64,000 bases of DNA. It comes from Heterocephalus glaber. Lineage: Eukaryota > Chordata > Mammalia > Rodentia > Bathyergidae. A model generated the notes under the pieces. The model did not search any database and was not told where the DNA came from. It was given only the letters and a program-made list of their open reading frames with translations. The position numbers and the translations under genes were made by a program. The stretch is from NCBI RefSeq assembly GCF_000247695.1, contig NW_004624805.1, positions 5,316,397 to 5,380,396 on the forward strand, given 5' to 3'. Below, piece after piece: positions 1 through 13,480 of the stretch; position 1 is the first letter of the stretch, and every line of letters starts with the position of its first letter.

Positions 1-1394
1 AGCTGGTGGCTGGAATTGTCGTCATTTCCGTCATTGTTACCTGGCTGCCCTGTGTGGCCAGCCCAGCAGAGTAGCTGACCATTGGAGCTGTCTCGTGCTG
101 TGCACCCTTCCCCGGGCACGGCGTGGTTCTCGGAGTGCTCCTCCCCACGGAGCAGCAGACGCTGCCCTCCATGGTTTCATCGCACTGGGAGCTCAGCAGG
201 TCGCACACTTGGGAGAGTGGGCCGCACCTTCTGGATTGCGGATTTACAGGAGAGTTTGCGTCTGGGGAGTCCCTTTGTCGTCCCAAATTCCCTACCCTTT
301 CGTGTCCTCCTACACAGGGGTCAGCCGCTCCCCTCCCTGGCCCTCTACCCTCCTCCCTGTGAAATGGACCAGAAAGTATCATTCTCATTTTAAAATCACT
401 GAAAGTCAGCCCCAGAAGAAATGTAAATTATTCAAGGCCAACAGCTATTTAGCAAACACGACAAGCTTCCAGGGCTCAGGTCTCTGGGCTCTTAATCAAG
501 GACTTGGCCCATTAGACCAGGCCTAGGCAACCTGCTGTCTGAGGGACTTGTTGCCCCAGGTCTGGGAAGAAGGATGACACCTCCTCTAGTTTCAGAATCT
601 TGTTAAAAGCCAGCATGGTTATAAGAGTATTTCAGATTGCATCACACAAAGATCTCTCTCCTTCCCTTCCTCTGTTAGTTTACCCATTCCCTTTTCATTC
701 CATTCTTCTGTAACTATTTATCACTGCCTCTGCCAACCACCGGGAAAGTGGTGAGGGTAAAATATATGAATATGATAGCATCATTGCCCTTCTTGGAATC
801 TGAAGGAGGAAAAATTGAAACAAATGGGTACAATAAAGTTCTGTCTTCTGGAATTAGAAATATGTATCTCCTAAAAGATAAAACCTTTAAGGGTAACTAA
901 TTCATTATCAAAGCTCGTGAATCATTGGAACACCTTAGTCGGATTCTTTGCAGGTTGGATTGCCAGTCTCTGTGTTCAGTTTAAGACATGGGCTAATTTG
1001 GGACCCTACACAGTCATTTAGTTTGGTCAGTGCAACTGGACTAGGGTAGGGTGGAGTGGGAAAAATATAATCCTGGTCTCAGGATTTCTGGTAGAGGTGC
1101 TGTGTCCACCTGCATTTTCCACATGGGGACTGCAGTGTGGTTGGTCCCTGGGCTTGTAAGCTTTTCTGAGCATGTGCTCGGTGTTGGCTACTAAGGTGAT
1201 CTGCTGGCCAGTGGATGGGCAAATGAGTGCATCATTTGTCACTCATTGAATAAATAAAGGGACCCCAGATGGCATGCGGTTGCTATTATTTAGGAGGGTG
1301 CAGTTACAGAGGTGGTTGTAGAAATACTGACTCCTACTCCTGAGGTGATGGCACAGAGGTAGTTATCAGTCTGTTCATAGCTCTTCTGGGGAGA

Positions 1395-1475
1395 GGTGGA
1401 GGTGCTAGGAATCGAACCTAGGGCTTCAGGCATGCTGAGCTCGCTCTCTATCACAGAGCTGCACCCCAGCTGGGT
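1395..1475 (-). mobile_element. ID SINE remnant (tRNA-derived)
   Basis: Read on the minus strand this has the ID layout: GCTGGGGTGCAGCTCTGTGA (degenerate A box), then a perfect pol III B box GGTTCGATTCC at 1408-1418 and AGCACC. It is diverged and has no clear A tail. Confidence 0.7.
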
Positions 1476-2701
1476 GGGGAGTTTACAGCAGGTGCTTTGG
1501 GTCCTGGATAGAAGTTTTCACATTGGTGTGCTGGGGGGCCTGGGAGGGAGAGGGGAGCGAGGGAGGAGCCCAGAGCGTACCCTGGGAGTTCCATCTCTAT
1601 CCCACTAGAGCAGGGTTGCTCGGCACCATCCATTACTTGCGGCTCCAGCCTCATTAGAGGAGAGAGTGGAATGCTGGTGATGTTCACTTCATGACGGTGT
1701 AGAAGCCGAAGTCCCCTCTGCTGAGTAAAGCATCCTCCTGCCAGCTCATCCAAGACCAATGAGCAAGGAAGGAGGTGTGCAGGGGCCTCCTTGAATAGAG
1801 AAGACCTCGTAGAAGTCAGGACACTCCAGCTGCTCAGTTGGTTTTATTCTGTATAAGACCTTCTGGACCGCATGGATTCTGTCTGGAGAAAGTTGCTGGA
1901 GATCAGCATTGATCCAGCTATGAAAAATACAGAACCTTCAAATTCCAACGTCATAGTTCTCTCATTAAAGAAAATAATAAAAGGAATACTTGGTGTACAG
2001 AAATACCATAGGGCCAGCCATTCTCTGATGCATTGTATCTTCTGTTCATTCTGAGGTTGGCCTGTGTGTCGGAGGCTGGACAGCTACTTGCCAAGCCCAT
2101 TTCCTTTTCCTCCTGGACACACAGCTAGGTTGTGTTTCCTCATTAATTTTGCAGCCAGATTGAGCCCCAGTACTGCATTGGAGCCAGTGGGATACGATAG
2201 AAGCAGTATGTACCGCCTCTGGGCCTGGCTCATCGAGACCTCCCTTCACTGTCCTTGGTCCCCTTCCTGGAGTGATGGAGAGCATCACCCTCCTGTTGAA
2301 GCAGGGATGCACCAGTCGGGGCGCTAATCATGAACCCATGCGGTTTGTGTGAACAGGCAGCGCAGTGCTGCTGTGTTTGAGCCATTGTGCATTTGGGGGT
2401 TTGTTTGTCCTGACAGCTAGCAGCACATAACCAATAGAGGCTGTCATCATAGTTCATCAGAATTAGAGAACAAGATGACGCGATGCACTTGAAAATTCCA
2501 AGAGTGGCAGAAATTCCCGACCGAAGGGTCCAAACTTCCCATCGTGCATGATGACGTATGGAGTGGAGCATCGCTGATTTCAGCTGCTGATAAGGTTGAA
2601 GGAGGGCAGACTTACCAAGACCTTCCCACCCCACCCTAGGAGTCCCTCGCGTTAGAGTGGGTGCCACTTAAAGCTTGGCATGTAGAGAATCAGGCACCCA
2701 C

Positions 2702-2900
2702 ATGGTTTAGAGGGCAGTTCAGAGCCGTGAGTCAGACTGCCTGGGTTTGAGTCCTGACTACCACTCAGCGTGTGACCCCAAACATGTCCCTCCTCTGTCC
2801 CTCGGTTCCTTCTCTTTAATGTGCAATAATCATACTATTTATTCACAGACTGTTGTGAGAATTAAATGATGCCTACATATGCTTAGAACAGTATACTTCA
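2702..2900 (+). mobile_element. MIR SINE
   Basis: The order of blocks matches MIR: GTCAGACTGCCTGGGTTTGA, a ...GTGTGACC core, a CTCGGTTCCTTC pyrimidine part, then GTGAGAATTAAATGATGCC and CTTAGAACAGT. This is an ancient mammalian tRNA-derived SINE in sense orientation and nearly full length. Confidence 0.8.
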
Positions 2901-3084
2901 CATGATTTTTAAAAATATTATTTGTAAGAAACTGATTCAAAGACACATTCTTCAGTTTTCTCTTTAAGAACTCAAGGTATATTTTCTGGATCCAGATGGA
3001 ATTTTATTTATACTTGTAAATAATGTTGTGCTACCTCCACCAGAATATTTTAGACAACCTGTAGTTGGGCTTACCCCAGCGTTT

Positions 3085-3215
3085 ATTCTATATGTGTTTA
3101 CTGAGCATCTGTTATATGCCGGGAGCTGTACTAGCTGTGTAAAATACCACAACAGAAGAGAAAGAGCCCACAGATTAGTGGGGAGACAGAAGGGCAAACA
3201 AATGTTTTGATACAG
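3085..3215 (+). mobile_element. LINE L2 3'-end fragment
   Basis: It contains TTTACTGAGCATCTGTTATATGCC, GGAGCTGTACTAG and AGTGGGGAGACAGAAGGGCAAAC, which correspond to successive parts of the L2 3' region. Confidence 0.65.
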
Positions 3216-5772
3216 TGTAACAGGTCTTGGCTTCTTGTATGAGAGTTGTTAGCTTTCTGGATGCTGCCTGGGGGACCAGGGACACATGCTTCCTTAGGAC
3301 TCAGGTCCTGCAGGTTGTGGAGTGGGGGCTGACATACTCCATGGCTGGCAGTACTTGGACTGATCCACGGGGTGCTGCCTGGAGCAAGATCTGAGCTTAC
3401 CCAGGGGAGAGCCAACACTTAGGGTCCTGGGGCCCAGCAGAGGGAGAGCGTGTCAAGAGCAACACTGCACCCTAGAAAGAACGAGTGACTGAACTCACAG
3501 CAGTGCCTGTGGTGCACAGACACCCAGCGTGAACAAAACTCCATCTGAGTCGTGCACCCCAGTGTTCAGCGAGCTCTCCACTCCTGCCCCCAACACAAAG
3601 CCATAGCCATTTCTGTGGTGTTTGACACTGGATCAGTTAGAATGGGAGTTTCCACCAAGTTTAGTCTGTAAGATGGACACTGCGGGCGTGGACCGTGCTC
3701 CTGCAGATACTGCTCCTCTATGCTGTGGTGAAAGCAGAAGCTATTCCACTTGAACTTGGATAGAACTCTCATCCTAAGAGCCTGGTCTTTACCCCTCCTG
3801 CCTCCTTGTATTAATTTTAGCTTAATAATAGTCTTCTGGCTCTGTGATTCCAGGAACGTTTGGCTTTGGGCTAAAAACAAAACAGAAACCGCCTGTTTTA
3901 GTCACAGAAAGTGATGTGGCTTCTAGGTACAGTCCTCGCTTCTGAGGAATTCAAGTAGTTTTTACAGCTGGGCAGTCTTAGTGGGTTGGAACAGGGGCGC
4001 CACCTGCAGGGAGGAGGGAGAAAAGCACCAGGAGACTCGACTCGTCAAATTGACCTTACAGGACATTTATTTATTTATTTTGTTGTTCTTGTGTGTTTAT
4101 TTTTTTGATTTTTAATTTTATCCGTACATGTTTGCAGCAATGATGATTTCATTCATCGCGGGGAGTTGCTGCTTGCACGTAGCATGTCTGAGATCCTCGT
4201 GGCCCCTTTCCCATCTGCAGAGCCATCTCCCTGTCCCCCGTCATCTTTTATTTTTCTCTTTAAATTATTTTGTCTTAGATTTCTCATATAAGAGAACCAT
4301 GCGATAAAAATTCAGTCCCCAGTACTGCAAAAAAGGGGTGGTGGTACGGAGGATTCGTTCTCTCCGTGATAGAAAGCAAAAAGCTGGGCAGCAGGATCCC
4401 TAGACAGATACGCGTGAAATGCATCATTGTATTCCCTGCCTTTGGAGTTTTCAGAATATTTTGCGTTCTGCCTTCACTTAAGGCTTTCTTCTGGATTGGA
4501 AACCCCACATCACCCCAGGATACTCGCTGCTCACCTGTACTGCTGGGTGGGATTGTCGTAGGGAGCAGAGCCTTCTCCGCTTCCCTAGGATGCGGTCAAG
4601 GTCATTAGGTCATGATGTGGCCTCCAGCCAGTGCCTCAAATGCCCGACTCTATCCTTTCCAGCAGATCTGAGTGTCTGCTCCCCGCACCCCTCATTCCTG
4701 CAGAAACAGCGGTGCTATCCTAGGATGAAGGCAGCATTGGCAGCCAGGATGAGCAGACATCAGTGTTTCAGTATGCCATGAAAAACGACTTGATCCAAGA
4801 TACAGTTCTACCAGAACTCTGAAAACGGCCCATAAAAGGAACACTTTCTTGGACAGACCTAATTCAGTCTGTGTGCTGCAGCATCGGGTCAGGGGCCTCC
4901 CACGTTTTTGTGTGGAAAGTGTGTTTAGTAAACACGTCATATGTTCTTCTGCCAGCTTTGTTTATTGCAGCTTTTGAGGGCAGAGGGGGCTTTACTTGCT
5001 GATTAGTGTATCTGGTCAGTACCTGTACACTGCGTGTGTGCCACAGCGCAGTACGAGGGACACAGCGGATGTAGAAGACGCTTTTCAGAATTCTACTGAG
5101 AAGCTCAGAGCCTCCCACAGAGCCCCACTCTCCCCCTGCTGAAGCTTCCCGAGCCGATAGGAGTGGGAGTTTCTCGAAGCGTCACGCTGCAGGGGTCCCT
5201 GTGGCAGGTGCACAGGTGTTAGGCTGCAGCCCTTACGAGGAGGGCGCCCCCCCCCCAAGATAACGTAAAGTCTGCTAAGGAGGAAGGAGGCATTTCAGCT
5301 TGATTTGCCAAAGCAAAGCACCACAGCAAGGTACTGGCCCTGGTGTCTCTGCATGTCAGGACGCTAATCCCATCATAAGTCCCACTGTCAGGATGCTGGC
5401 CAGCCCTGCGCACCTCCCAAGGGCCCCTCTCCTGATACCACCGTGTTGGGGATTGGAGCTTCAACGTACAGACTTGGGGACAAAGAAGGTAAACTTCTGG
5501 TCTATTACAGAGGGGAAGGGTGAACTGCAGGATTGGAATCTGATCTCTCCCCACCTCCACACCAGCCCTTTGCAGATGCGGAGACTGATGCAGGAGGGGA
5601 AGGACCCTGAGTTGGGTGGCCACAGGCGTCACTGTCAGTCTGACATCTGGAGAGGTCAGAGACCCTCCTTTCTCTGTGAAAGGAAGCACAATCACGTGAT
5701 GAAATGCACTTCCCTAAGGCAACGGCTCTCAGTTCACCCAAGGGCTTTGTAAGTTGATGCTCTGATCAGAGG

Positions 5773-5935
5773 TGGCAGGGTAGGGCACAGTGGTGCCTCC
5801 CTGTGACCCTGCCTACTTGGGTGGCTGAAGCAGAAGGACTGCAATTTTGAGGTCAGTCTGGGCCACTTAGCAAGACACTTTTAACTCCGTGTGGAGGCCT
5901 TGTGTCCAATCCTCAATCCCACAAAAGAGAAGAAG
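5773..5935 (+). mobile_element. B1-ID dimeric SINE, diverged
   Basis: A B1-like half (GGGCACAGTGGTGCCTCCCT, GTGGCTGAAGCAGAAGGA, GGTCAGTCTGGGCCACTTAG) is followed by a shortened ID-like half ending TCCTCAATCCCACAAAAG. Both halves are diverged. Confidence 0.65.
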
Positions 5936-7454
5936 AACGAAATCAAGTGGCAGGAGGCTTGTGGAGGGCATGTAACTGTTTGTAGGTCTGGCTTTGGCTT
6001 TGGGATTTCCATGGACTTCCTTTCACCAGAGGTAGGTTCAAGTGTGACATTAGCTTAGCTTTACTTCCCAGAATTCTAGGGGTGCCCATGGCAGACTGGG
6101 TTTTCACACAAGGACACTGGGGCCTGGATACTTGTGCACCTGCTGGTTGTTGGTTACAACAGAAAACCAGAGAAGGAATGCAGATTTGCTCAAGTGTTTG
6201 CAGGAACCCAAGTAGGGAGGAGGGGAGGAAGGCCAGACCATCCCAGTGCTTACCATTCCTTTGGCTGCAGATGTTCATCATAGATAAGACCCGGGAAGGG
6301 GCAGCTGGCCACCTAGCAGGGCCCCAAGGAGTGGCATTACCTGGACGGAGTCCCTGCAGCCCCATGTCTAGACCTTAGTTGCTTTGCCAACACACCAAGC
6401 CCAGATCTTTTAGTCAGAATAGAATCCCATTAATTAACGGAGACAGAATGTCAGTTTTATTAATGCATAATGAAATGTGTAATTATCAAGTGGGCTCATG
6501 TTTGCTGAGCAACATAGTGTTTCCCTTTAGGCAAAAATACTTAAAACTGTAATCACAAAAGGCTGCTTGAACGGATGGAAGCACAGGAAAGGGGTGGGGT
6601 TGTGTGCTGTCTTGTGTCCTCATGCTGGGATCAAAGGTCTGGAACCCCCACCTCCAGTGTAGACCCTTCTGTGCCAGAGCTCACGGTCAGGCCAGGGGCC
6701 AGGACTCCACCGTTCCTGCTGGGGTGGCTGGCCGTGGAGAAGCTTGGCCTTTCTTCCTGTGTGCCTCGTGCTGACCAGCCCCATCCTACACCCTCCCTGC
6801 CCTCAGGGGTATCCTCTCTTAGAATGTGAATCTGGACTGGACGACTCTGCCCTCAAAAAGCAGACATCGCCAGGCAAAAGCTGAACAGGAAATACACTTA
6901 CATGTTTCCATCCCGGAAAGTATAGTTGTATTCCTATTAATAGGTATATAAAATTGGTATGAGATCTCTATCCCCATAGTGTTTGATGATGTATTTTCTC
7001 TGCATTCCATTTAGTTGTTTGCTTTGTATTCATTCACAGCTAAATCCAAACAGTGGCCCCCATAGAGTCCAGCAAGCCTGAAGTTGACCACTTCCACCCC
7101 ATTCAATGAGTTCATCTCAACTGCATTGCTTGTGAGAGCTCTTCACACTAGTTACTTCAGTTGCATTGTATCAGGTTCTACTTACTTTTATAAACCATCG
7201 TAGGAAGATTCCCAAATATTCCAACATTTGAGTAAGCAGTACTCCGAGGACAAATGCATACAGTGATTGTATGCAGATGTAACTTGGGCTAGAAGTCACT
7301 ACCACAATACACAGATCAAATTGTGTGAAAATCCAAGTTTTACAAGCACAAGACGATATCGCCATGTGATCTGCCATGGTTTGCTGTTTTTATGTTAAAT
7401 GTACAAGAGTTAGGGATACTGATATCTTTAATCAGATTGTGAGTTTGCTTATTT

Positions 7455-7560
7455 CAGTAAATTCACTAAGGAGTTATTGGGAGCCTGTTGTGTGCCAGGC
7501 GCTGTGCTGAAGCATCTATTCCCACATTTTAAGTGGGGGCCTTTGCGGGGAACACCTCTG
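7455..7560 (+). mobile_element. L2/MIR-type fragment
   Basis: GAGCCTGTTGTGTGCCAGGC GCTGTGCTGAAGC resembles the shared L2/MIR 'increasing size' core. It is short and the family is uncertain. Confidence 0.4.
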
Positions 7561-10082
7561 TCTTGTCCTCTTGGATCCTTAGAAATCATCTTGCTGAAGA
7601 ATCCCTTCAGACTGTGGATTCTTGACCTTGGCCCTGCTCACACTTGGACTGGATTCCCTTTGTGGCATAGGCTGACCTGTGTACTGTAGGCTTCTGAGTG
7701 GTGTCTCAGGCTTCTACCCACATATGTCCATAGCGCACTGTGGTCATTAAATACAATAGGCCACCATGTTGCCATGTGCCCGCTGACAGAGTGGCATAGT
7801 CAGCCCCAGTGGAGACCTGTGGCATTAGACCCACCAAATTTCTTGGCTTTGCTTGAAAAGTTGGCAGTTGGCCTACCCGTTGTTCATCTGAGAGCTTCAC
7901 TTTGAGGCTCTTTGTTTCCAAGGCCACAGTTCTGCATGTGGAGGTGGAAGGGCTGTGGAAGACAGTTTACTCTTGACTCACTACAGTAATCACAGGAAAA
8001 CTTGTCACACTCATGTTTTGCAAATCCAACATCCTGCACCTCCTTCAATTGTGCCTCTAAGATAGACCCCTGGGAATGATTCAGCTGAACTGACCGTGGA
8101 GGCCATGCAAACAGGGTGCCTAGAAAATTGCCTGAATGATTTTTAAACTAAATTTCTAGAAACAAACTGGTATCCTGACCCAGTACTCACCTGAAATAGC
8201 GTGTACTGTGATTCACATCTGGATTAGGCCACCGCCATGAGCCAGAGCTCCGGGGACCCTACCTGGAGCAAGGAGGGGAGCAAAGAACAAAGCAAAGAGC
8301 GGTTTGAGTCTTCCGTCCTTCCCAGATGTCACACGCACGTCTGGTCCTGGAAGTTAGGGTGGGCATTTGCTGGGAATCCTCTGCTCCATTTTCTCACTGT
8401 AAATATATTGGTCAACAATAAAATCAGAGCACCATCAATTTAGAAATAGTTCAGTGACAGTGTACATTTCATAGTCTCGTAATATTATGCTGGCTTTAGA
8501 TTATGGTTTAGGAGGAGATGTCTTTGTATTGGTTTTGCAGCAATTTGAAAAATCACATTTTGATTTTTCAACATTTGTGCCAACTTCCTGCCACATTTTT
8601 GCAGCCAGTTTCCATGTTAACCATGATCTAGAAAGGACATAATGAGGAGCTCTTAACTGCTTGTTCTTCACAGTTGCCAGCAAAATCAGTATAATTAGGC
8701 TTTCATGAAAGGAGATGGGTTTTTCTCATGAAAAAAAATAAGAATCATCCTTGCCAGTAATGCAGTGGGTGCCGGGCACGATGGAGTCCTGGGACGTCGT
8801 TGGAAGAAAAGGTGTTGAGGTTTACTGTTAGCAGACAAACTGCCTCTTACTCAAGGCAACTACCTGCAATGTTGAAGTGATTTTTCCTCATTCCTTGTAA
8901 GAGTAATGCGGAGGCATTTTTCTCCATCAGGAGAAAGCAAGTATCTATTGCAGAGGAAAAATGTCAACATTTGAAGAAATAGACACTGTACTAAAACCAT
9001 TAACAATTGCAGTGTGACATTGTAGACCTGAAAGAAAGGAGTGTATTGTAACCAAGTTATTTTTAAGAACAATGCTCAGGTACTGAAGATTTCTGAGTAG
9101 GATCTTATCTTCTATCTCACTCTGCCAACGCTTTGGCAAAATACAGACACAATCCAAAGCTAACCAAACCTGTGTATCATTTCAACGAGCCATTTGTTCC
9201 TCTTTTTTTGCTTTGCTTTTTAATTGTGTAATTCTTGAATTAATTATCCCCTACTCTATGTGAAACATGGTCTTAAAATCAAGTTCAAAATACAGCTTTT
9301 TATAATTCATAAGCACTAGTTTATTTTTTGGGACAATAGAGAAAATAATACCAGAATTACTCTTCAGTGTATTCACCCTTAATTCTGATTTGATTGTGTC
9401 TAAATGGCAAACTGATTTCATATAGCATCAGAATGCTTTTTTCAACTCTGTTTTGTCTTCTGCCATTTGCTTTGGTTATGGTGCCCACAGAGTACAAATC
9501 CTGTGCCCAAGAGGATTTTAATTAGCAGGTACTCAAGCCACCAGATGGCTCCCTTAGGTTTTAAAATCTGTACTTGGGGAAAATAAATTGCCTTTTCCTG
9601 AAAAAAAAAGACTTGAGAAAATTTGGAAGGAGCCTAAAGCTATGATGTGAGCAGATCTTTGCAATTTCAAGCTAGATCTGTAGGTTCAGTGCTGTCAATT
9701 GGAAGGTTTTGCTTCTTTGTTGAATGATGCAAGATCCTCAGGATGGTTTTACTACATGCATGGTGATTTACCATCTTTGTTGATGTTCCTTTTTATTTGT
9801 TTTATCAAAGTTGAGATGCCGCACCCTTTGGTTCTTTTTCTGCCTTACTGTGTTTCTCTACGGAATGCACAGCACTATACCGATCTCACATCCCAGAGAG
9901 CCCTGGGAGTTCAGAGCTAGGGCAGGATGGGGGGTGGTCCTGTATGCTTCATCAGATGTAACAATAATATTCCCTGCTAAACTTACCTTCTTCTCTCACA
10001 CTGTCTTCTTGGGCACTTCACATTTGCAAAAACACTGAAACTCAGTGGAGCACTGTAGTTTATTTCATCAAAAAGAAACAGC

Positions 10083-10266
10083 AGCCAAGCATGAGGGAAC
10101 ATGCCCATAACGGCAGCCCTCTGGAAGGCTGAGGCAGGAGAACCACAGGTTTGAGCCCAGCCTGGGCAACTTAGCAACTCAGCAAGACCCTGTCTTAGAA
10201 GAAAAACAGTAAGCTGGGAATAGAAGTCAGTGTGAAGGCCCTGAGTTCAATCCCCAGTGTCGATCA
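10083..10266 (+). mobile_element. B1-ID dimeric SINE
   Basis: The first half is B1-like (GGAAGGCTGAGGCAGGAG, then GAGCCCAGCCTGGGCAACTT and AGCAAGACCCTGTCTTAG). The second half is ID-like (AAGCTGGGAATAGAAGTCAG, CCTGAGTTCAATCCCCAGTG). The two are joined by a short A-rich linker, the layout of the dimeric SINEs described from squirrel- and dormouse-type rodents. A purine-only tail follows. Confidence 0.8.
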
Positions 10267-10283
10267 AAAAACGAAGAAGCAGT

Positions 10284-10321
10284 GGAGGGGAAGGGGAAGA
10301 GGAAGGGGAAGAGGAAGAGGG
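10284..10321 (+). repeat. Pure purine (GGGGAA/GGAAGA) simple repeat
   Basis: A 38-base purine-only run built of GGGGAAG and GGAAGAG units. It lies directly behind the B1-ID dimer and probably arose from its A-rich tail. The reverse-strand frame encodes a low-complexity Pro/Ser run and is not a gene. Confidence 0.85.
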
Positions 10322-12248
10322 CCGGGGTGTGACAGTTTGGGGATTCTGAGCAGTTTCTCCATGGAGATTGACTGCAGGACTGCTGATGGCTCCCCTCCCT
10401 CCAGGATGGCTGCACGAGAGGTCTCGCTGCTCACACATGGCCGAGTGGGAAGAGGTCCTCCGGAGCAGCTCACTTGATGCCACTGGGGCCATCAGGTGCG
10501 GGGCAGCGAGGAGCAAGGAGGCTGGGCGAAGTGTCCCTCCACCTCGGAGCCTTGTTTCTTTCTAGGGTCCACCCTGCCTTGCACTGACCTTTCCTGCAGA
10601 CATGCACTGCCAGTGTTACTCCTTCGGGAGCAGTTTTTAGCTAGCAAGTCTGCAGTTATCCCAGAGGAAAACCTCTGGCTAACCCACTTTGGGCTGATGT
10701 AGGGGCCAGGCAGTAACTGCACATTCTAGCCTCTTAGCACCTGTAAGAATCATCCCGGGACCTCGCTAAAGCAGACTTGGGGCCCTGCTCACAGAGATTC
10801 TGATGAGTCGCTCTGGCAGGAGCAGGAGTATGAGTTTGCATTGCTAGCAGTTTCCCAGGTGGTACCAGTGCTGTGCTGCTGGTCCAGGAGCTGCCCCTGC
10901 CCCCAGAGCAGCAAGATCTGCAGCAACATGCATCCAATACTCAGCTGCTGTCACCTCGCAGAAGGAATGCCTTCAGAGGGCAGCAGCCGAGCAGTGGCGT
11001 GGCCAGCCGTTCACCATGTGACCAGCACGATTTCATGTGACCGCGTTTTCAATCAGGGCATGGAAGAACCCAGCCTTGGCCATCTCTGGAATTCCAGCAA
11101 GAGTAACCAAGTGATGGGCATTGGAGAATCACTCGGCACACACTCCCCAGGTTCGCGTCTTGCGTGGATCTAGAGAGAAGGGATTGATAGAAGTACCAAG
11201 ACATGAGCATGAATGATCTAGGAGCGCTGACGCCTCATGTTGCGCTCAGTGAAAACTGACAAGACTGTGAGCGGCCTTCCCCGAACTTCCCTAAGGGATT
11301 CTTACCAATCTCATCCCAGCCACCCAGGTGACATCTCAGATAAGATGACCTTGACAAATTCTCTTACCTCAACATGCACAGTTCTAGTGCCCCAAGCCAG
11401 GGGCCCGCACAAAGTCTAGATTGTCTTCATGGAAGTCTGACATAGGAATGGGAGCCATTTTTGAGCATGAAACTGCTTCAGTGAGCTTTTTAAATGGCTC
11501 TGAGAATCAAGGAGGATTCATACCCAACGCTTTTCAGCTCTGGAAGGTGGGTGCTCTCGGCAGCTGTGCTGAGAAGCCTACCGTGTGCACTGTCAGCCTT
11601 GAGTCTCTTCAGCCTGTGAGGCGAGTGTTGTTCTGAAAAGCCAGTGTCAGGGCACCCGTCTTCCGAACTGATCAGTCCATTCCCAGAAGACGTTAAGGGG
11701 ACTGTAAGATGATAAAACTCCTACCCCGATCGATCGAGGGCTCACTGTCTTGGGCGAGGTACAGATGAGCCTGTGGGCTGGTCAGGCTTCCTGCACCGTG
11801 TGAGGAGAGGTATCAGGCCACGCTTCGAGTGCTTGGGGAGCCCCGGGAGCTCCAGACAGAGCTGCTGGTGCTGGCGGGGATGGTGCTCAGAGCTCAATGG
11901 AAACAGGGCTGTGCCTCAGCTCAAGCCCTGTCATCGCTTGCCCCTGTTCAGGGCACATTTGGATTAGTCAGGTGTTTGATTCTGCTTGCAATACAGTTTC
12001 TTACAGAATGGACCCTTAATGTGAGCCAGTGATTTCCCTGCCTCCTTCTCCTCCATCCAGCTCGTGACAGCTCTGGCCCTGTGTACAGGGGAGAATGGAA
12101 TTTAATCAGAGGGGGAGTATGAAGAGATCCTTTGATACCTAGTTTTGCACTGTGGGTGGCAGATCAAAATCTGGGGGCCACATTCTGGGTAAGAAAGGGG
12201 CATGAAAGGACTAACATTGAGTAGCGAGTGTTGCTGTTTCCGGCTACC

Positions 12249-12283
12249 ATTCATTCATTCATTCTTTGATTCATTCATTCATC
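12249..12283 (+). repeat. (ATTC)n microsatellite, imperfect
   Basis: Four to five ATTC units, an interruption CTTTG, then three to four more units. Confidence 0.85.
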
Positions 12284-12306
12284 AGCAGGAAAGCTGATAT
12301 CTGGGT

Positions 12307-12645
12307 TGTGTTCTGTCCCGGTTCCTTTGGGGAGCTCTAGCAGAATACCCAAGACTGGCAGCTCATAAACAAAAGAGATTCATTTCTCACAATTCTGGAG
12401 GCCTCAAGCCCAAGATTGAGGTGTTAGCAAAGGACCCGCTTTCTGGCTCTTGGAAAGCCAACTTCTCACCAGGCCTTGGAGTGGAGGGAGGCGGGAGCCT
12501 GCACCGCCTCCTGGGCCTCTTTTATAAGAGCAGGGATTCTGCTCCCAGGGCTCCACCCCCATGACCTCATCACGCTCGAGGCCCCGCTGCCTGATGCCAT
12601 CACCTTGACATTCACCGTAGGAGTATGAGGGGCACAGTGTGTGGC
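12307..12645 (-). mobile_element. MaLR (MLT1/MST-type) LTR, antisense
   Basis: The antisense order of MaLR LTR blocks is visible: AGAATACCCAAGACTGG, ACAAAAGAGATTCATTTCTCAC, TTCTGGAGGCCTCAAGCCCA, CCTCTTTTATAAGAGCAGG, CCCATGACCTCATCAC, and GATGCCATCACCTTGACATT. It is non-coding and has no internal region. Confidence 0.75.
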
Positions 12646-13349
12646 ACACTGTAAAATGATCCCAGAGAGCTTGGAACGGGCACGGATTGTAGTTGTCTAG
12701 AATCACGGGCACACGCCCTTCAGTGTCCTCCTGGGAGAGGTGGAGAAAGCGACGCTTTATGGAAGTGGTGTGGAGTACTTAGCCAAGCACTTAGCAAAGG
12801 TTGGCCTCTTCCTCAGTGGCCCAGGAAGGGATGTGGACCAGGAGAACTGCCAGGGGCCTGGCCAGTTAGACTTGGTGAGGCCATAGATAAAAACCTCTGT
12901 CCTTGCAGCAGAAACAAAAGACAAGTCACGCGTGTCCCTGTCATTGCGAAGCATGTGGTCTCTTCGGGACTGCTTGGAACAAGAGAAACATAAGAAAACA
13001 GTAAACAGACGGCAGGATTGCTTAATAAAGGTATGACCGAGTATTGGAGGAGTTAATTATATGTAATAGAGCTGGAGTGGGTGGAAAGTTGTAGGAGCAG
13101 GGCTGGAGTGTAGACAGGGAAACAGTGACAGGAGGGGGAGCCGCTGAGAACAGGCAGGTCAGGAATGCGTTTAGGAGACCAGAGCCTTGGGCTCAGTGTT
13201 GGGGGCCTCCTACTCCTGAGCAGGGCAGTCTCGCTGAGTCCCACTTCATTCAGAATTTATGATTACTTAGAAAGAGGCCACAGTTGGGAGGCACTGAGAT
13301 TTATTGGCCTTTTGAGCAGTCTAAACCAGGAGGGTTGTAGAATTTTTGC

Positions 13350-13480
13350 TGTAAAAGGCAAAGGCATCCTGCCTCCCCGTGTGATGGATGAGGTGGGGAC
13401 TCTCCCTAACCTCACACAGCAGCCAGTGGCAGACCTGAGCCCACTAAAGCCTGTCCCCCAGAATCATTCTCAGGGCATTT
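13350..13480 (-). mobile_element. MIR-like fragment
   Basis: ATGGATGAGGTGGGGACTCT, followed by CCTAACCTCACACAGCAGCC AGTGGCAGACCTGAGCCC, corresponds to the antisense MIR middle and 5' part. Confidence 0.5.
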
